Origin: Phoronis australis
Taxonomy: Eukaryota; Phoronida; Phoronidae
Assembly: GCA_002633005.1 (NCBI GenBank)
Contig: NMRA01000504.1
Coordinates: 211,571 to 275,570 of the forward strand
DNA length: 64,000 bases
Direction: 5' to 3'
This document shows, piece after piece, positions 55,001 through 63,008 of the stretch. Positions within the stretch are counted from its first letter, which is position 1. Each line of letters starts with the position of its first letter. The notes under the pieces are model-generated. The model was not told the origin of the DNA and made no database searches. It was given only the letters and a program-made list of their open reading frames with translations. Both the position numbers and the translations under genes were made by a program.

Positions 55001-56665
55001 ACATATCCGCAACATTTCATGAACATAAATCAAGGGGTTTTGGAGATACAGCAGCCGACGCTGGCGTCGGACGGACGCCAAACAGACAAATAGAGATGAC
55101 AGCATAATGCGCTCACATATAATTATGGACACATAAAAATGCTTCTTTGAACATATTCTCTAAGCCAAGCTTGAGAAAATAACATCCATTACCCAATGTA
55201 ACATCCAGTGCCATTTTTCTTTTCTTTTCCTAAATCATTGATACAATGAAACAATTTCTCCTCCTATACTGTATTTAAAAAATGTTTGAAGAGAAAAGGA
55301 TATTCAGAATTTCTGAACAATTAGTTTTGTCAATACTCAACAGAAATACATTAGTGTTTTAATCAAGTTAGCGTTGAGTTTGCAATAAAGACAGTTATTT
55401 ATATTAAAAATGTTACAAACAATGCCAATGCCTGATGCCTTTCTCCATTGGTAAGAATTTTACTTCCGACTGCCAGATGGCAGAAGAGTTTGAGCATACA
55501 TCTGCTTCTTCTTCTTGGTTTAAGTGACCACACTCTCTACGGAATATTATGTCACTGTATAACAATGAAGATCAACAAAAACGAGAACAACTATAACAGG
55601 TTTAAAAGGATACATAGTGGATGTCACTTCAGAGATTGGTTAACATAACTAGATCGTTAACAGATAATGCAGTCAGTAAGCGGGTGCCCCAAATGGAGGC
55701 ACCCCACTATGTTACTTCAGAAAGGCCGATAGCTTGCTGACAAAGATATCAAGAGAAGGGTTTGATTTAATGCAGTCCGCGACTGTTCTAGGAAAGAATG
55801 TCTTTTTCCTGTAATCAGTCCTCTTTACTGGAATACTTATACTCTCCTCTGTGCTTTCTCTACAGCTGCAATGTCTTTAGCGGTATAAGGGTTCCAAACA
55901 GTAGAGGCGTATTCTAACATTTGTCGAACCATTGTTTTAAACGCAAACTCCTTACACAGTTGGCTTATACGCAAGTTTCGCAGGAGAAACCCCAGAGTTT
56001 TATTTGCTTTCTTCTGGATGTTACTTATTTGGGATGACCATTTGCTGTCATGTGAGATGGCAACGCCCAAATATTTAGCCTCCTTGACAGCATGTGATTG
56101 TGAAGTACATAGGTGGTGGGCTGGATCTGGCGTTTTCTGGTCAGGGTGAGGGTACTACACTTGTTTAGGTAGAAAACCATAAGCCACTTGTCCTCCCACT
56201 GAGAAAGACTATCTAAATCTGTCTGCAGAGCCTCTCTGTCAGTGGCTGAGTTAGCAATGTTGTAACAAATTATAGTCAGCAAATAGTCCGATTTTACCAG
56301 ACAGGCCAAGGGGAATATCGTTTATGTATATAATAGGAACAAACAGGGGCCTAATACTGAGCCTTGGGGTATCTCAGACTCCACAGGTATAGGACATTTT
56401 ATATGAGTAACTGACTATGTTTTTGTTCCACATAACAGTTAGTCTAACACACTGTCACTCTGACTTGACTCATATTCGTCATAACATAACGTCGTAAGTC
56501 ATAACAGGGAAAGTCAGCCGAGTGGCTGACGAGCATACTTACGATATACTCTCTTACGACATTGTGGAAATGTTTTTCTAGCAATTCAACGTCTATTTCT
56601 GGCTCCACTGTTTCACTCGTGCGAATGAAGAAAGGCAGGGCCTCTTCTAACCACTGTAAAATCAT
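30775..56665 (-). CDS. LMBR1: LMBR1/LMBR1L-family (LIMR) multi-pass membrane protein
   Basis: A complete gene of 14 coding exons totalling 1581 bases: 526 residues and a stop. All 13 junctions have GT-AG sites and matching phase. Vertebrate LMBR1 and LMBR1L are about 490 residues; the extra length lies mainly in the cytoplasmic loop (exons 9-10). Diagnostic stretches are SVISNEVL, YYVQWLNSSLIHGLWN, VFLFSNLALFILMPFAYFFT, VGKLLAKP, EKRRKASFMQRNL, SVVGFYSLPLF and LLGDFGRMDWLGNF. The family has about nine membrane helices. LMBR1L is known as a lipocalin-interacting receptor and ER-linked regulator of Wnt receptors; in vertebrates an LMBR1 intron hosts the limb enhancer of Shh. Which paralogue is closer cannot be told here; a pre-duplication single gene is likely. 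The introns are rich in transposon remnants. Confidence 0.95.
31122..31205. repeat. 28-bp tandem repeat, three copies
   Basis: CACCCTGTATTCAGTTTGTT plus eight further bases repeats at 31122, 31150 and 31178 with one change in the third copy. It lies in LMBR1 intron 13, 100 bases from the exon 14 acceptor. Confidence 0.93.
31991..32148 (-). CDS. LMBR1: LMBR1 exon 13
   Basis: Encodes SVVGFYSLPLFSRIQPRLHD and ANCIVILILSSALPVLSRTL, two conserved segments near the C-terminus. Acceptor ACACAG, donor CTTG|GTAAGT. Confidence 0.94.
33021..33172 (-). CDS. LMBR1: LMBR1 exon 12
   Basis: Encodes VISVFMVAVHSIELLFERRA, LPIGANDILLG and the next helix. Acceptor TTTACAG; donor ATACT|GTATCC is a weaker site, but the join recreates 'ALILYIM' as in the family. 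Confidence 0.9.
33871..33947 (-). CDS. LMBR1: LMBR1 exon 11
   Basis: Encodes EKRRKASFMQRNLLYPVVML and the rest of a helix (LLLALT). Diagnostic family motif. Donor AACG|GTGAGT, phase 0. Confidence 0.94.
34271..34420. repeat. Long near-perfect hairpin, 65-bp arms
   Basis: The left arm 34271-34335 and right arm 34356-34420 are reverse complements with one mismatch (62 consecutive pairs in the inner part); the loop is 20 bases and can itself pair GCAAC/GTTGA partly. It lies in LMBR1 intron 10. As RNA it would form a long duplex in either orientation. It may be a foldback MITE or a hairpin small-RNA source. Confidence 0.95.
34826..34905 (+). repeat. Degenerate AAAAGTAGGA tract
   Basis: Repeated GTAGGAA(A)n words at irregular spacing. 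A second tract with the same wording and orientation lies at 38249-38345. They bracket an inverted-repeat-bounded block. Confidence 0.8.
35255..35790. repeat. Diverged tandem duplication, unit about 285 bp
   Basis: Two units share, in order, CCAATTAA.GATTT, GTGCAACAAAAAT, GACACCATATC, GGTTTGCAGATAA and CAAAGGGATAAGA. The first is at about 35255-35540 and the second at about 35541-35790. They are clearly related but heavily diverged. Confidence 0.7.
37160..37450. repeat. Family B repeat with inverted ends
   Basis: The left end is CAGGGGCGGATCCAGGATTT, followed by a G run. The right end in reverse complement is CTACGGATTTAGGGGGGGGC. The roughly 290-base unit has short inverted termini and matches partial copies near 24894 and 27722. 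Confidence 0.55.
38249..38345 (+). repeat. Degenerate AAAAGTAGGA tract, second
   Basis: Same word structure as 34826-34905; lies just outside the right arm of the inverted-repeat block. Confidence 0.8.
38346..40060 (-). other. LMBR1 intron 10, 5' part
   Basis: AT-rich intron sequence; open frames at 39227-39597 have no recognised content. Confidence 0.45.
40070..40183 (-). CDS. LMBR1: LMBR1 exon 10 (loop, likely coiled coil)
   Basis: Encodes a Ser/Asn-rich stretch then ECVEDLQLRLEESEKDKREL, a likely coiled coil. Its 5' end and acceptor (CACTTACAG) sit inside a 65-base unit repeated three times. Only the innermost acceptor, used here, keeps the frame open. This segment is longer than in vertebrate relatives. 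Confidence 0.85.
40146..40339. repeat. 65-bp tandem repeat, three identical copies, spanning a splice acceptor
   Basis: Copies at 40146-40210, 40211-40275 and 40276-40339 are identical. Each contains, on the - strand, CTTCCACTTACAG followed by the first 38 bases of LMBR1 exon 10. Thus the acceptor exists three times (exon starts 40183, 40248, 40313). The unit length is not divisible by 3, so the outer acceptors would cause a frameshift and an early stop. Confidence 0.97.
40596..40674 (-). CDS. LMBR1: LMBR1 exon 9 (cytoplasmic loop)
   Basis: Encodes FLRDIDEELSTTIFEVDSLK and RQLKNK, a charged probably helical loop segment. Acceptor TTTAG, donor AAAG|GTAACA; ends in phase 1. Confidence 0.85.
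41005..41069 (-). CDS. LMBR1: LMBR1 exon 8
   Basis: Encodes STPVGFTCLFTVVGKLLAKP, the conserved C/STPxG and GKLLxKP motifs that lead into the cytoplasmic loop. Acceptor TTGCAG, donor AAAG|GTGAGT. Confidence 0.92.
41070..42880 (-). other. LMBR1 intron 7, 3' part
   Basis: The + strand frames at 41223-41812 and 42057-42431 (124 codons) have no domain and no splice support. They may be chance frames. Confidence 0.4.
42887..43386. mobile_element. 500-bp hAT-like non-autonomous element
   Basis: The left end CAGGGTTTG and the right end CAAGCCCTG are inverted; TATCAC directly flanks both sides (42881-42886 and 43387-43392). CAGGG ends are typical of hAT elements, though their duplications are usually 8 bases. 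Both ends carry CGCGGAAA words. On the - strand a short frame MASRVIVKRKDKYYRSAAKN stops after about 29 codons. The element sits in LMBR1 intron 7. Confidence 0.55.
43393..44100 (-). other. LMBR1 intron 7, 5' part
   Basis: Intron sequence with no recognised element. Confidence 0.45.
44109..44177 (-). CDS. LMBR1: LMBR1 exon 7
   Basis: Encodes MWSIYIPFLYSCVSLFGVLL, a membrane helix matching the family's 'LPYLYSCISFxGVLLLL' segment. Donor CTCA|GTAAGT. Confidence 0.9.
44685..44718. repeat. Perfect 16-bp-arm palindrome
   Basis: TTAGGTCATTTAACTT, two A, then its exact reverse complement. It contains AGGTCA and TGACCT facing outward to inward, half sites of nuclear-receptor type. Intron 6 of LMBR1. 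Confidence 0.9.
45275..45401 (-). CDS. LMBR1: LMBR1 exon 6
   Basis: Encodes GIRARVCETLLVLFLLGVLV and the end of the next helix, then SDQRSWDLLL. Acceptor TTGTTAG, donor CTTG|GTAAGT. Confidence 0.92.
45490..45960 (-). mobile_element. Penelope-like retroelement fragment (GIY-YIG endonuclease)
   Basis: At 45841-45960 the - strand reads KNVIYEIPCECTESYVGETL, RSMETRIAEY, the VIY...YVG form of the GIY-YIG nuclease motif with the P-C-x-C region typical of Penelope-like elements. Downstream come a shifted frame with KPFSLNGIPRQSVY (45800-45605) and a tail GTCCGTGCTTGTTCTC, like the element at 20.2 kb. Stops and shifts show it is inactive. It lies in LMBR1 intron 5. Confidence 0.7.
45975..46085 (+). 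repeat. Penelope-like terminal repeat remnant, opposite orientation
   Basis: GTGTACCACATACC, CTTCTTCTAAGAAC and ACCTGAAGATGGC appear in the same order as in the - strand of the 20.2-kb element. The CTGANGA part is present but the GAAAC part is decayed. It faces the GIY-YIG fragment head to head. Confidence 0.5.
46090..46920 (-). other. LMBR1 intron 5, 5' part
   Basis: A + strand frame at 46725-46943 runs into exon 5 on the opposite strand and has no domain. Nothing else is seen. Confidence 0.45.
46935..47038 (-). CDS. LMBR1: LMBR1 exon 5
   Basis: Encodes LWNHVFLFSNLALFILMPFA and the YFFTESEG motif, the third helix and the start of a loop. Ends in phase 0 at AAG|GTAAGA. Confidence 0.94.
47304..47443 (-). 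CDS. LMBR1: LMBR1 exon 4
   Basis: Encodes TGLCTFTGASSAAAVLLIPL and SVISNEVLRLYPNSYYVQWL, ending in the NSSLIHG stretch. It holds the second helix and the highly conserved SxISNEVL motif. Donor CACG|GTCAGT. Confidence 0.94.
47444..49534 (-). other. LMBR1 introns 2 and 3
   Basis: Apart from microexon 3 there is no recognised feature; one ambiguous base at 47507. Confidence 0.5.
48334..48364 (-). CDS. LMBR1: LMBR1 exon 3, 31-base microexon
   Basis: Encodes DDEDAIVYRTV across split codons. Acceptor TTTTTCAG, donor ACTGT|GTGAGT. It matches the conserved acidic DDEDA stretch of the family and is needed to keep phase between exons 2 and 4. Confidence 0.88.
49535..49628 (-). CDS. LMBR1: LMBR1 exon 2 (first membrane helix)
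   Basis: Encodes IFGILFILLFVVSYATICAF then KKGDRDDYCS. Acceptor TTTCAG, donor TTCAG|GTATTA. Joins exon 1 in phase 0 and ends in phase 1. Confidence 0.92.
49629..51960 (-). other. LMBR1 intron 1, 3' part
   Basis: A possible cryptic exon on the - strand near 51643-51692 has acceptor CCACTTAG, the reading VFVPKFYDMVMLLLK and donor AAAG|GTGAGA. It would break the LMBR1 frame and is not needed, so at most it is an alternative or foreign exon. Confidence 0.3.
51964..51973. promoter_or_regulatory. Palindromic GTCACGTGAC (CLEAR-type E-box)
   Basis: An exact GTCACGTGAC, the consensus bound by MiT/TFE and USF bHLH factors. It lies in LMBR1 intron 1, 120 bases upstream of an ATG on the + strand (52093). 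Confidence 0.4.
52093..52293 (+). CDS. Possible antisense first exon or short ORF
   Basis: Reads MADLSSELGMENKKAEQMSD and continues for 66 codons, acidic and hydrophilic for the first 49. The start sits in AATATGGCAG, a YY1-like context, downstream of the E-box. No domain is known to me and no strong donor is visible (CAA|GTATTT is weak). It is antisense within LMBR1 intron 1. Could be chance. Confidence 0.25.
   Translation: MADLSSELGMENKKAEQMSDKRTYENLLDQTSDLPSDKTATTNMTSEIQVFLIKYSLCYLHTTESN
52354..52472 (-). CDS. Possible unassigned exon on the LMBR1 strand
   Basis: From an ATG in CpG-containing sequence the frame reads MPRLRELVLLELCLRFELTK, then SVGVFATGNFQKHAQQDIH, and reaches a usable donor (CATGG|GTGAAT) just before a TGA. 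The composition looks protein-like but I do not recognise it. It would be nested in LMBR1 intron 1 or be an alternative first exon; its phase does not join LMBR1 exon 2 in the known frame. Confidence 0.25.
52480..55680 (-). other. LMBR1 intron 1, middle part
   Basis: Long AT-rich stretch without recognisable genes. A patch at 55030-55095 with CGACGCTGGCGTCGGACGGA is GC-rich against its surroundings and may be part of a dispersed repeat. Confidence 0.4.
55690..56400 (-). mobile_element. CR1/jockey-type LINE reverse transcriptase fragment
   Basis: In changing - strand frames: ESEIPQGSVLGPCLFLLY (fingers/palm), INDIPLGLSGKIGLFADY (where the catalytic FADD should be, the second Asp is Tyr), QTDLDSLSQWEDKWLM and LGVAISHDSKWSSQI, then RTVADCIKSNPSLDIF and a stop. 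Order and motifs match the C-terminal half of CR1/jockey-type retrotransposon polymerases. Several frameshifts make it inactive. It lies in LMBR1 intron 1 about 140 bases from the exon 1 donor. Confidence 0.88.
56543..56665 (-). CDS. LMBR1: LMBR1 exon 1 (start codon)
   Basis: Encodes 41 residues from MILQWLEEAL to HFHNVVREYI, ending in phase 0 at ATC|GTAAGT. It aligns with the family N-terminus, whose 'FHERIREC'-like motif precedes the first helix. The ATG is the first in frame after the YY1 motif. Confidence 0.88.
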
Positions 56666-56700
56666 CTTGAATGTAGCACTAGTGGGAACGATCGCTTTGA

Positions 56701-56715
56701 CGCGTCCGCCATTTT
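56701..56715 (-). promoter_or_regulatory. YY1-type element at the LMBR1 start
   Basis: The - strand reads AAAATGGCGGACGCG about 36 bases upstream of the LMBR1 start codon. AANATGGCGGC-like YY1 sites just downstream of transcription starts are typical of TATA-less housekeeping promoters; this marks the likely 5' UTR. Confidence 0.5.
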
Positions 56716-57815
56716 CACTTCATATGAGCTAACCTTTGACCCATTTTTAAATTAGTATGTGCTGCCGACTTTTGGTCGTATTTTTAACTGTTCAGGCGAT
56801 AGGACTCAAGTTCCTTTCACCTCTTAGAACGTTCTCATAGGCGTGAGGAAAGATGGAGTTCACTAAATAGGAACGTCAGCGCCTGTGCATGCAATCGCGC
56901 TTTGCCCAATTCTCCGAGGCAATGATGTTGCCCCCCCCCCCGGCTTATGGTGACAGATCCGCATGCCGAACGGCGACATCATCCCGTTGCTCCCACTAAC
57001 TTGTTCGAGTGTATAGCCCAACAACAAGTTGGCCGGGAAGTTTACCCCCGTAGCCAATTAACTCCATTCTGGCGTTGATGGTTGGAGGGCCTGCGCTCCT
57101 TTGTTTGATAATCTCCTATCAGATCGTATCTAGCCTGACTTGGGACGGGGCTGATATAAAAATGAAAGTTAAGTGAAGTCAGATATTATCGCACGTTCAG
57201 CACCCCTCACGTCTGGAAAAGTTTCTGAACGACAGGACGCTGTAATGGCCACTGGTTCTACGGTTGAATTGAATTGAATTGAATTTCTGATAATTTACTA
57301 AGCACAAGGAATAATTTTCCACTTTGGAGGACCGAATGCCGGGATGAAATCAAAGCACCTTCGTGACTGAGGTGAGCCGAGGCGGGATTAGCACGCGGCG
57401 CACCTTGCACATAGTTGTCTCACTGAATGAAAATGCTGTGCACATGCATGAGGACACCCTTTGCCTCTTACTTTTAAACCTGAAAAGAATCATACAAGTT
57501 GGTAATATATGCTAGAAGAAGACCGGCATCATCTGAGCTAAGACCACACTAGTTAACTTACGTTGAAAGTCATTAATGAAATTTTTAAATTGAAAACAAA
57601 GAAGAAACCTAGAGTAGGTCATCCCGTTATGCACTTTTTTAAAAGTGAAAAATATCTCGTAAAGTAAAGCAAGAAGCTTAGCGCTAAACGAGCTATGTGT
57701 CGGTTACCCTCTGACACAGCGCCACCTATACTGAAAAGTACTCAACACTGGGAAAGAGTGTACCTAGGTGTAGATGGCCGGTCCGACCATGTTTGGCTGG
57801 GTTTCGTGGCCACTA
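56716..57815. other. Upstream flank of LMBR1
   Basis: Likely promoter-side sequence. A C run at 56931-56941 and a short (GAATT)n run at 57264-57285 are the only repeats seen. No divergent gene was recognised. Confidence 0.4.
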
Positions 57816-57957
57816 CATGAGCTGCGCACCATAGGGGGCTGGGGCTATAGCCTCCACCCCCACTTTTTTCAGAGCTACGCCGCCCATGGGCTATGCGCGG
57901 TGCACCACGTACAGAGTGGCTGGGAGCATCCAAACTTTTTTAGCTGCGCCGCCCATG
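57816..57957. repeat. Two family A palindromic repeats in tandem sharing one CATG
   Basis: Unit 1 (57816-57888) runs from CATGAGCTGCGCACCATAGG to TACGCCGCCCATG. Unit 2 (57885-57957) runs from that same CATG to CTGCGCCGCCCATG. Each is 73 bases. Confidence 0.75.
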
Positions 57958-58403
57958 CACTAGCACGCCGATAAAATCATTACAGTATTCACAGTAATTT
58001 ATTGCACACGTATAGTAGCATAACACAAATGATGCGTTTTTTTGCAAAAAGCATACTTGAGATCGTTTATTTATTAGCTTAAAGGATTTTTGAAACGGAC
58101 TGGGTGACCACTGAATCGATTTCCTAGTGGGCCCACTCGGAGACATTAGCATGAAATTTCTAAGAGAGACGAAACATTAAAATAAAAAGGATTATATAAG
58201 TTAAAAGAAGGCTGCAAACATTCTGAATCATGGAAATTCTGAAATATGCGAACTGAAGCCAGGAAGGCACGACAAACGTTTTACCTCCACCAGTGCACTC
58301 ACCGTCGGCCAAGTTGGACAACAGTTTCAGTTGACATCTGTCCCTTCTTTAGTCGCGTTAGCAGGAGTATTGAAAAGTAAAACTTATTGGCTACGGTGGG
58401 GGG
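57958..58403. other. Intergenic stretch, nothing recognised
   Basis: Ends in a G run at the second assembly gap; no coding or repeat identity seen. Confidence 0.45.
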
Positions 58404-58458
58404 NNNNNNNNNNNNNNNNNNNNNNNNNNNNNNNNNNNNNNNNNNNNNNNNNNNNNNN
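58404..58458. other. Assembly gap (55 N)
   Basis: N run directly after GGTGGGGGG; again a poly-G edge. Confidence 0.99.
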
Positions 58459-60019
58459 GATGTCCAACGTAATTTCACTAGACAAGGAATTGCAAGCAGA
58501 CGCGTTTTCCATTTTTCAGGAATCGGTTGTCTTTTTAATTGGTCAACGTTGGGAACCTGCGATTCAAATCACAAATACAAACGAATCTTGCTGTTTCATA
58601 ACTGCTCAGCTCATTGCTCACTTCAAGAAGTCTCACATCTTAAGCAATGTACAGTAGGATGTGATAAAACCATCGAAGTTCAGTGATTACGCCAACGGAA
58701 AGGTTCATTTCATTTATTAGACACAATTTGCAAGTGTGTCCTAAATATCTTTTCATAAAAATTGACTAAAAAGATTGAAAATATATTTCAGAATAAGTAA
58801 AATATCCCAAAAATGCCTTCAAAAAGCTGACATTCACTTTCAAATCATGATTATAATTATAATTTCTTACATCGTTTTAGTGTTTCCTTTGGTTTTCTAC
58901 GACATGTAATTAAAGTTATTGAATAAATAAAAACTATTCGAAATACGTTTTGCTATTTTGCAGGTACTCATACAGACATATTGAAAAACCACTGACGTCT
59001 CATCTCTACGCAACAATAACTTTGCCTAAGCCTTCACAACCAGGAAATTATTTCTCTTTCCGTAGTTACCAACGAGATAGCTGCTGAATTGAATGTTACT
59101 GCAACTTTATTTTCGCGGGCTTTATTTTTCATTTTCTGTTCTCATCTGCTCAAAAAAGGTCGGTCATGGTTTCAAAAATATGCATGGTATCAGCCAGGTG
59201 GACTTTGCCAATCGCCAGCAGGACTGCCCATCGTTGGGCAAAGGGAATTTTTGTAAGAGCATCGAATACCTAAATCGTTGACTGGCGATACGTTCATGCG
59301 ACAGTGCTTAGGCCAGTCAGAGTGGAAGCTTTTCTATGAGCCTAAAACGATTCAGCAAATTAGACACTATCAACTGTACTTGATATTTGAGTACTTGTGT
59401 GGGCGATCAAACAGATTCGTTTGGTTATAGAAATCAGGATATTGATGCGTTTGTTTTTGTTGCTCTGTGCTGATATTCAACGCCTTGTGAAGTTGCTCTA
59501 TTTGCATTGCGCCAAGCATAAAAAATATAGTAATCGTCTTTAAACACCACATGGAAAAGAAATTTATTGTAAGGAAAGATGACAACAAACACTATATAAT
59601 GATAAGAAACAGTTAAAGAGAGGCCAGGGGTAAATTATTCATAGACGGAGCCGTCCACGAAAAAACTTTTACAACTTTTCAAAACTCTTAATATTAATCT
59701 ACCTATTTGAACAATCTCTTTGTCCAACCTTATCTTTTTTAACCTAACATTTTCTCCTTTTACCCAACTAAAACGACAATTATTGTCAACCCCGACAATC
59801 CGTCACTGCCACCGAGGAGGGCCTTTTTGAATTTTAAATGATGTAATTTTAACTGATATTTCAACATGAATAACTTCAGCAGAACAGTCTGGACACAACG
59901 TAAATACATTGCATACTGAGGGACAGTGATAACATAACTAAACAACAAGGAGATTCTGGAGAGCTCAAATAGCAAAACATGAATTCATTCTTGGTTATTT
60001 TGACATCTTCCTTTAAGGG
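58459..60019. other. Intergenic stretch
   Basis: A + strand frame just after the gap (MSNVISLDKELQADAFSIFQ..., to 58657) is protein-like but unrecognised and ends near a weak donor (TACA|GTAGGA). It could be an exon whose start is lost in the gap. Confidence 0.25.
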
Positions 60020-60025
60020 AGAATG

Positions 60026-60800
60026 TCAAAAAATAATGTTTCGCACCTCCAACGATAAGAGCTTATTTTCAGCATCAAGAATGTCATTGACGAAATATAA
60101 CCCATTCTCAGCAAAATCTTTATAATATAATGGCTTATCATCAAATGTTATCTCTCTGTTATGCCATATAATCTGGTCACAAACTGTCACATCTTTAAAA
60201 GCATTATGATTCAATTGCTCATTCCCCGACAAAACTTCTCTATTAAAATCATCATTTATCGTTCTAAACAGTTTGTTTACTTTAACATTATACGACCGAC
60301 CACAACAGTTCACCCCCATAACTCTTGAAGATATGCAATGTATTGTGAATAAAACTCCCAACTTCCATATCCAGGATTTTGAGGTCGTTTAACCCACTTG
60401 ACTAAAGGCTTTCTTTATCATGGTCATATCAGGGACTTTTAAATCACCATCTTCATAAGAGGTCATTGCAACGCTTCTCTTTATTTTTGGCGGTTTCCTT
60501 CTCCAAATAGAATTTGTCGATTTTGCACAAATCCCACGTCAATCCCAGAGTACATATACAACGTGAATCAATGTGGATAGCGCAAAAGTTTTAGCAATGA
60601 CAATTTTTCGCTTATTAATTTTCTTGTTTTCCTAGTATTTCAAAAAAATATCTTCAAAGTTTTGCCTATTTTTTCCTTTCCGTATTTGCCGAAGTAAATG
60701 CCTAGACATTTAAAGCTGGTTTAAGCGACTCAACATATCCTCTGAATGCCTTTTGGTTCTTAATTTTTTTTAAATACAGTACCCTTAATAACAATTATAC
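60026..60800 (-). mobile_element. Tx1/L1-clade LINE fragment, inactive
   Basis: From high to low coordinates in shifting - strand frames: KCLGIYFGKYGKE, IVIAKTFALSTLIHV, then NSIWRRKPPKIKR, SYEDGDLKVPDMTM, VKWVKRP, and finally IIWHNREITFDDKPLYYKDF, AENGLYFVNDIL. This is the order of the region after the polymerase palm in Tx1/L1-type retrotransposons (FIW-RxKPPKIKR, GGLxxPD, WNNxxIxxxxKPxYxxxW). Stops and shifts are frequent. Confidence 0.75.
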
Positions 60801-62050
60801 TGAATAGCTTCCAACACAAGCAGGTATTCAACTTAGGGCCAAGGTCAGACAGCATTGTATAAATTCCTTTATGTTGTTGTCCACAGTCATTATCATAAGG
60901 AAGAGAAGAAATTCTGGAAAGATTTAAAGTAATTCTAGAAAAAAAGCATTTATTTCACTCGCCGGCTTTAGGTTGACGAAAGAACACTTTTCTTGAACAA
61001 AAAAGCCGGCCGACCGGTGTCACTATCAACCGTTTTACTTCTACTCAGACAGTTATGATTTCTCTCACACGATTCAGTTGAGAGCGCACTTCTTTCGTAC
61101 CTTACAAAAATGTACCTGCCTCGTATTCTATAAAAACAACAGTTAATAATTCAGCTCTCTGGTTAGTTTTCCGAAAAAACTCCTTTCAAATTTTGTTCAC
61201 TGCAGTTTCAAAGCCGGTAGGCCTAAAACGATGCTCTGCCGTGCACACACAACTAGTTCGAATTCAGTCCTCACCGTGGCAGCTCGCATGGGTTGAAGGG
61301 CTGCCGCCTGCCAATTTTATCAGAGTAAGGGCCTAATGCGAATTTCGTTTTTAGCCAGCCAAACAGTCGATCCAAAATGCCAGTCAGGTTACCTCAGTAC
61401 AAGGTCCTACATAGGCTACATGTACGAGGGGGCCCTGGTTCAGCTGTGTCAGTATTGGCGGCTCTGTTATTTCGGTTGTTTTGGGCTATCACGTACAAGG
61501 AGTATACAGGCGATGGGAGTACTACCGAACAAAGCAAAATAGTAGTCTCATCATATTTTTTCACTTATATATGTCGACCCGGCCCATTGGAAACTCGCCG
61601 TTGCGCCACGCCTGCAGGCCTGGACGGACTGACGAGTCTGACAGGTCCACCACCAGGTGCCGCAAAATGCCAGAAACATAGCACAACATCTTTTATAACC
61701 ATGCGCGAAAATAAACCAAAACATTAGTTAGTTAAAATGCTGACAGAAACTCTTTTCCGAAACAAATTAATACACTGATGTAGAATTCAATGTTTTTGAT
61801 TTATAATGTGGTTATCATATGCGTCACTTGAATGTGAAAAAATCTGCAAAATTTTACTAATAACCTACAAAAATATTCGTGGGCGAAGTAACTGATGTCA
61901 TGATTTGGGTCACGCACAAGCGGCTCTTGGCGACGGACAAACACGAGGAAGTTCTCCTTTGAAAGCTGGTATGTTTTGCGTGTTACCATCTAAACTGTGT
62001 ATTAACGACTTAGTCTATTGAAATACCAAGCATGAGCAGAGATGAAATGA
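60801..62050. other. Intergenic stretch, nothing recognised
   Basis: Three overlapping short + strand frames at 61336-61727 have no domain; the sequence is somewhat GC-rich near 61560-61670. Confidence 0.4.
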
Positions 62051-62054
62051 ACTT

Positions 62055-62150
62055 TTGATGTATGGAATTTTTGAAATGCAGACATGTTACCAGATTTTAA
62101 CCCTCCTGCAACAAAAAGCCGTCAGATTGGTCACTGACCTTTATGCCGGT
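62055..62150 (+). mobile_element. Possible LINE fragment
   Basis: The + strand frame reads MMYGIFEMQTCYQILTLLQQ then KAVRLVT, like the 'WGNTY...LQKKAIRII' stretch near the end of CR1/RTE-type reverse transcriptases. Too short to classify. It ends where the duplicated segment starts. Confidence 0.35.
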
Positions 62151-62156
62151 TGCTCA

Positions 62157-63008
62157 CTGCCTCACTGGGCCTGTTGCATCAGTAAAATGTCCGTAGGAAG
62201 TTTTGTTACGCTGAGCCAACGCTGTGACTTACGTCAAAGCTGGACCAAAAAGCAATTGCCCTTAGGCGAGTGATTAAAAGAGGCCTTTAAAACTCACTGC
62301 AGATGCATCACACTCTTCCACAGCCCAGGAACAGGCCTGACACGTTACCGTTAACCGGGAGGGGTCATTACCCAAGGAATTCCTCAATCAGGCCAGACCC
62401 CTTGCAACCGCCCCCTCCTCCTCTAGTTCGGGAAGCTGTCATTAAATATCGTCCAGCTCCTTGTTACTGATGTACTAAGTTTTAGTCTAGCTGAGAGGCC
62501 TACCTCTTCCTGTTTCGTGAGACATCAGGAAGCTACATTCTACTAATATTAATGTNTGCTTGTGACGTCAGTGGACAAAAGGGGAATTGGCCAACATTCA
62601 CCATTCTGCCTGCCTCACTGGGCCTGTTGCATCAGTAAAACGTCCGTAGGAAGTTTTGTTACGCTGAGCCAACGCTGTGACTTACGTCAAAGCTGGACCA
62701 AAAAGCAATTGCCCTTAGGCGAGTGATTAAAAGAGGCCTTTAAAACTCACTGCAGATGCACCACACTCTTCCACAGCCCAGGAACAGGCCTGACACGTTA
62801 CCGTTAACCGGGAGGGGTCATTACCCAAGGAATTCCTCAATCAGGCCAGACCCCTTGCAACCGCCCCCTCCTCCTCTAGTTCGGGAAGCTGTCATTAAAT
62901 ATCGTCCAGCTCCTTGTTACTGATGTACTAAGTTTTAGTCTAGCTGAGAGGCCTACCTCTTCCTGTTTCGTGAGACATCAGGAAGCTACATTCTACTAAT
63001 ATTAATGT
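62157..63008. repeat. 399-bp near-identical direct duplication
   Basis: 62157-62555 and 62610-63008 both run from CTGCCTCACTGGGCC to ACTAATATTAATGT with only about two substitutions seen (AAAATGTCC/AAAACGTCC and GCATCACAC/GCACCACAC). The 54 bases between include an N at 62556 directly after copy 1. It may be a very recent duplication or two haplotypes joined by the assembler. Confidence 0.93.
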
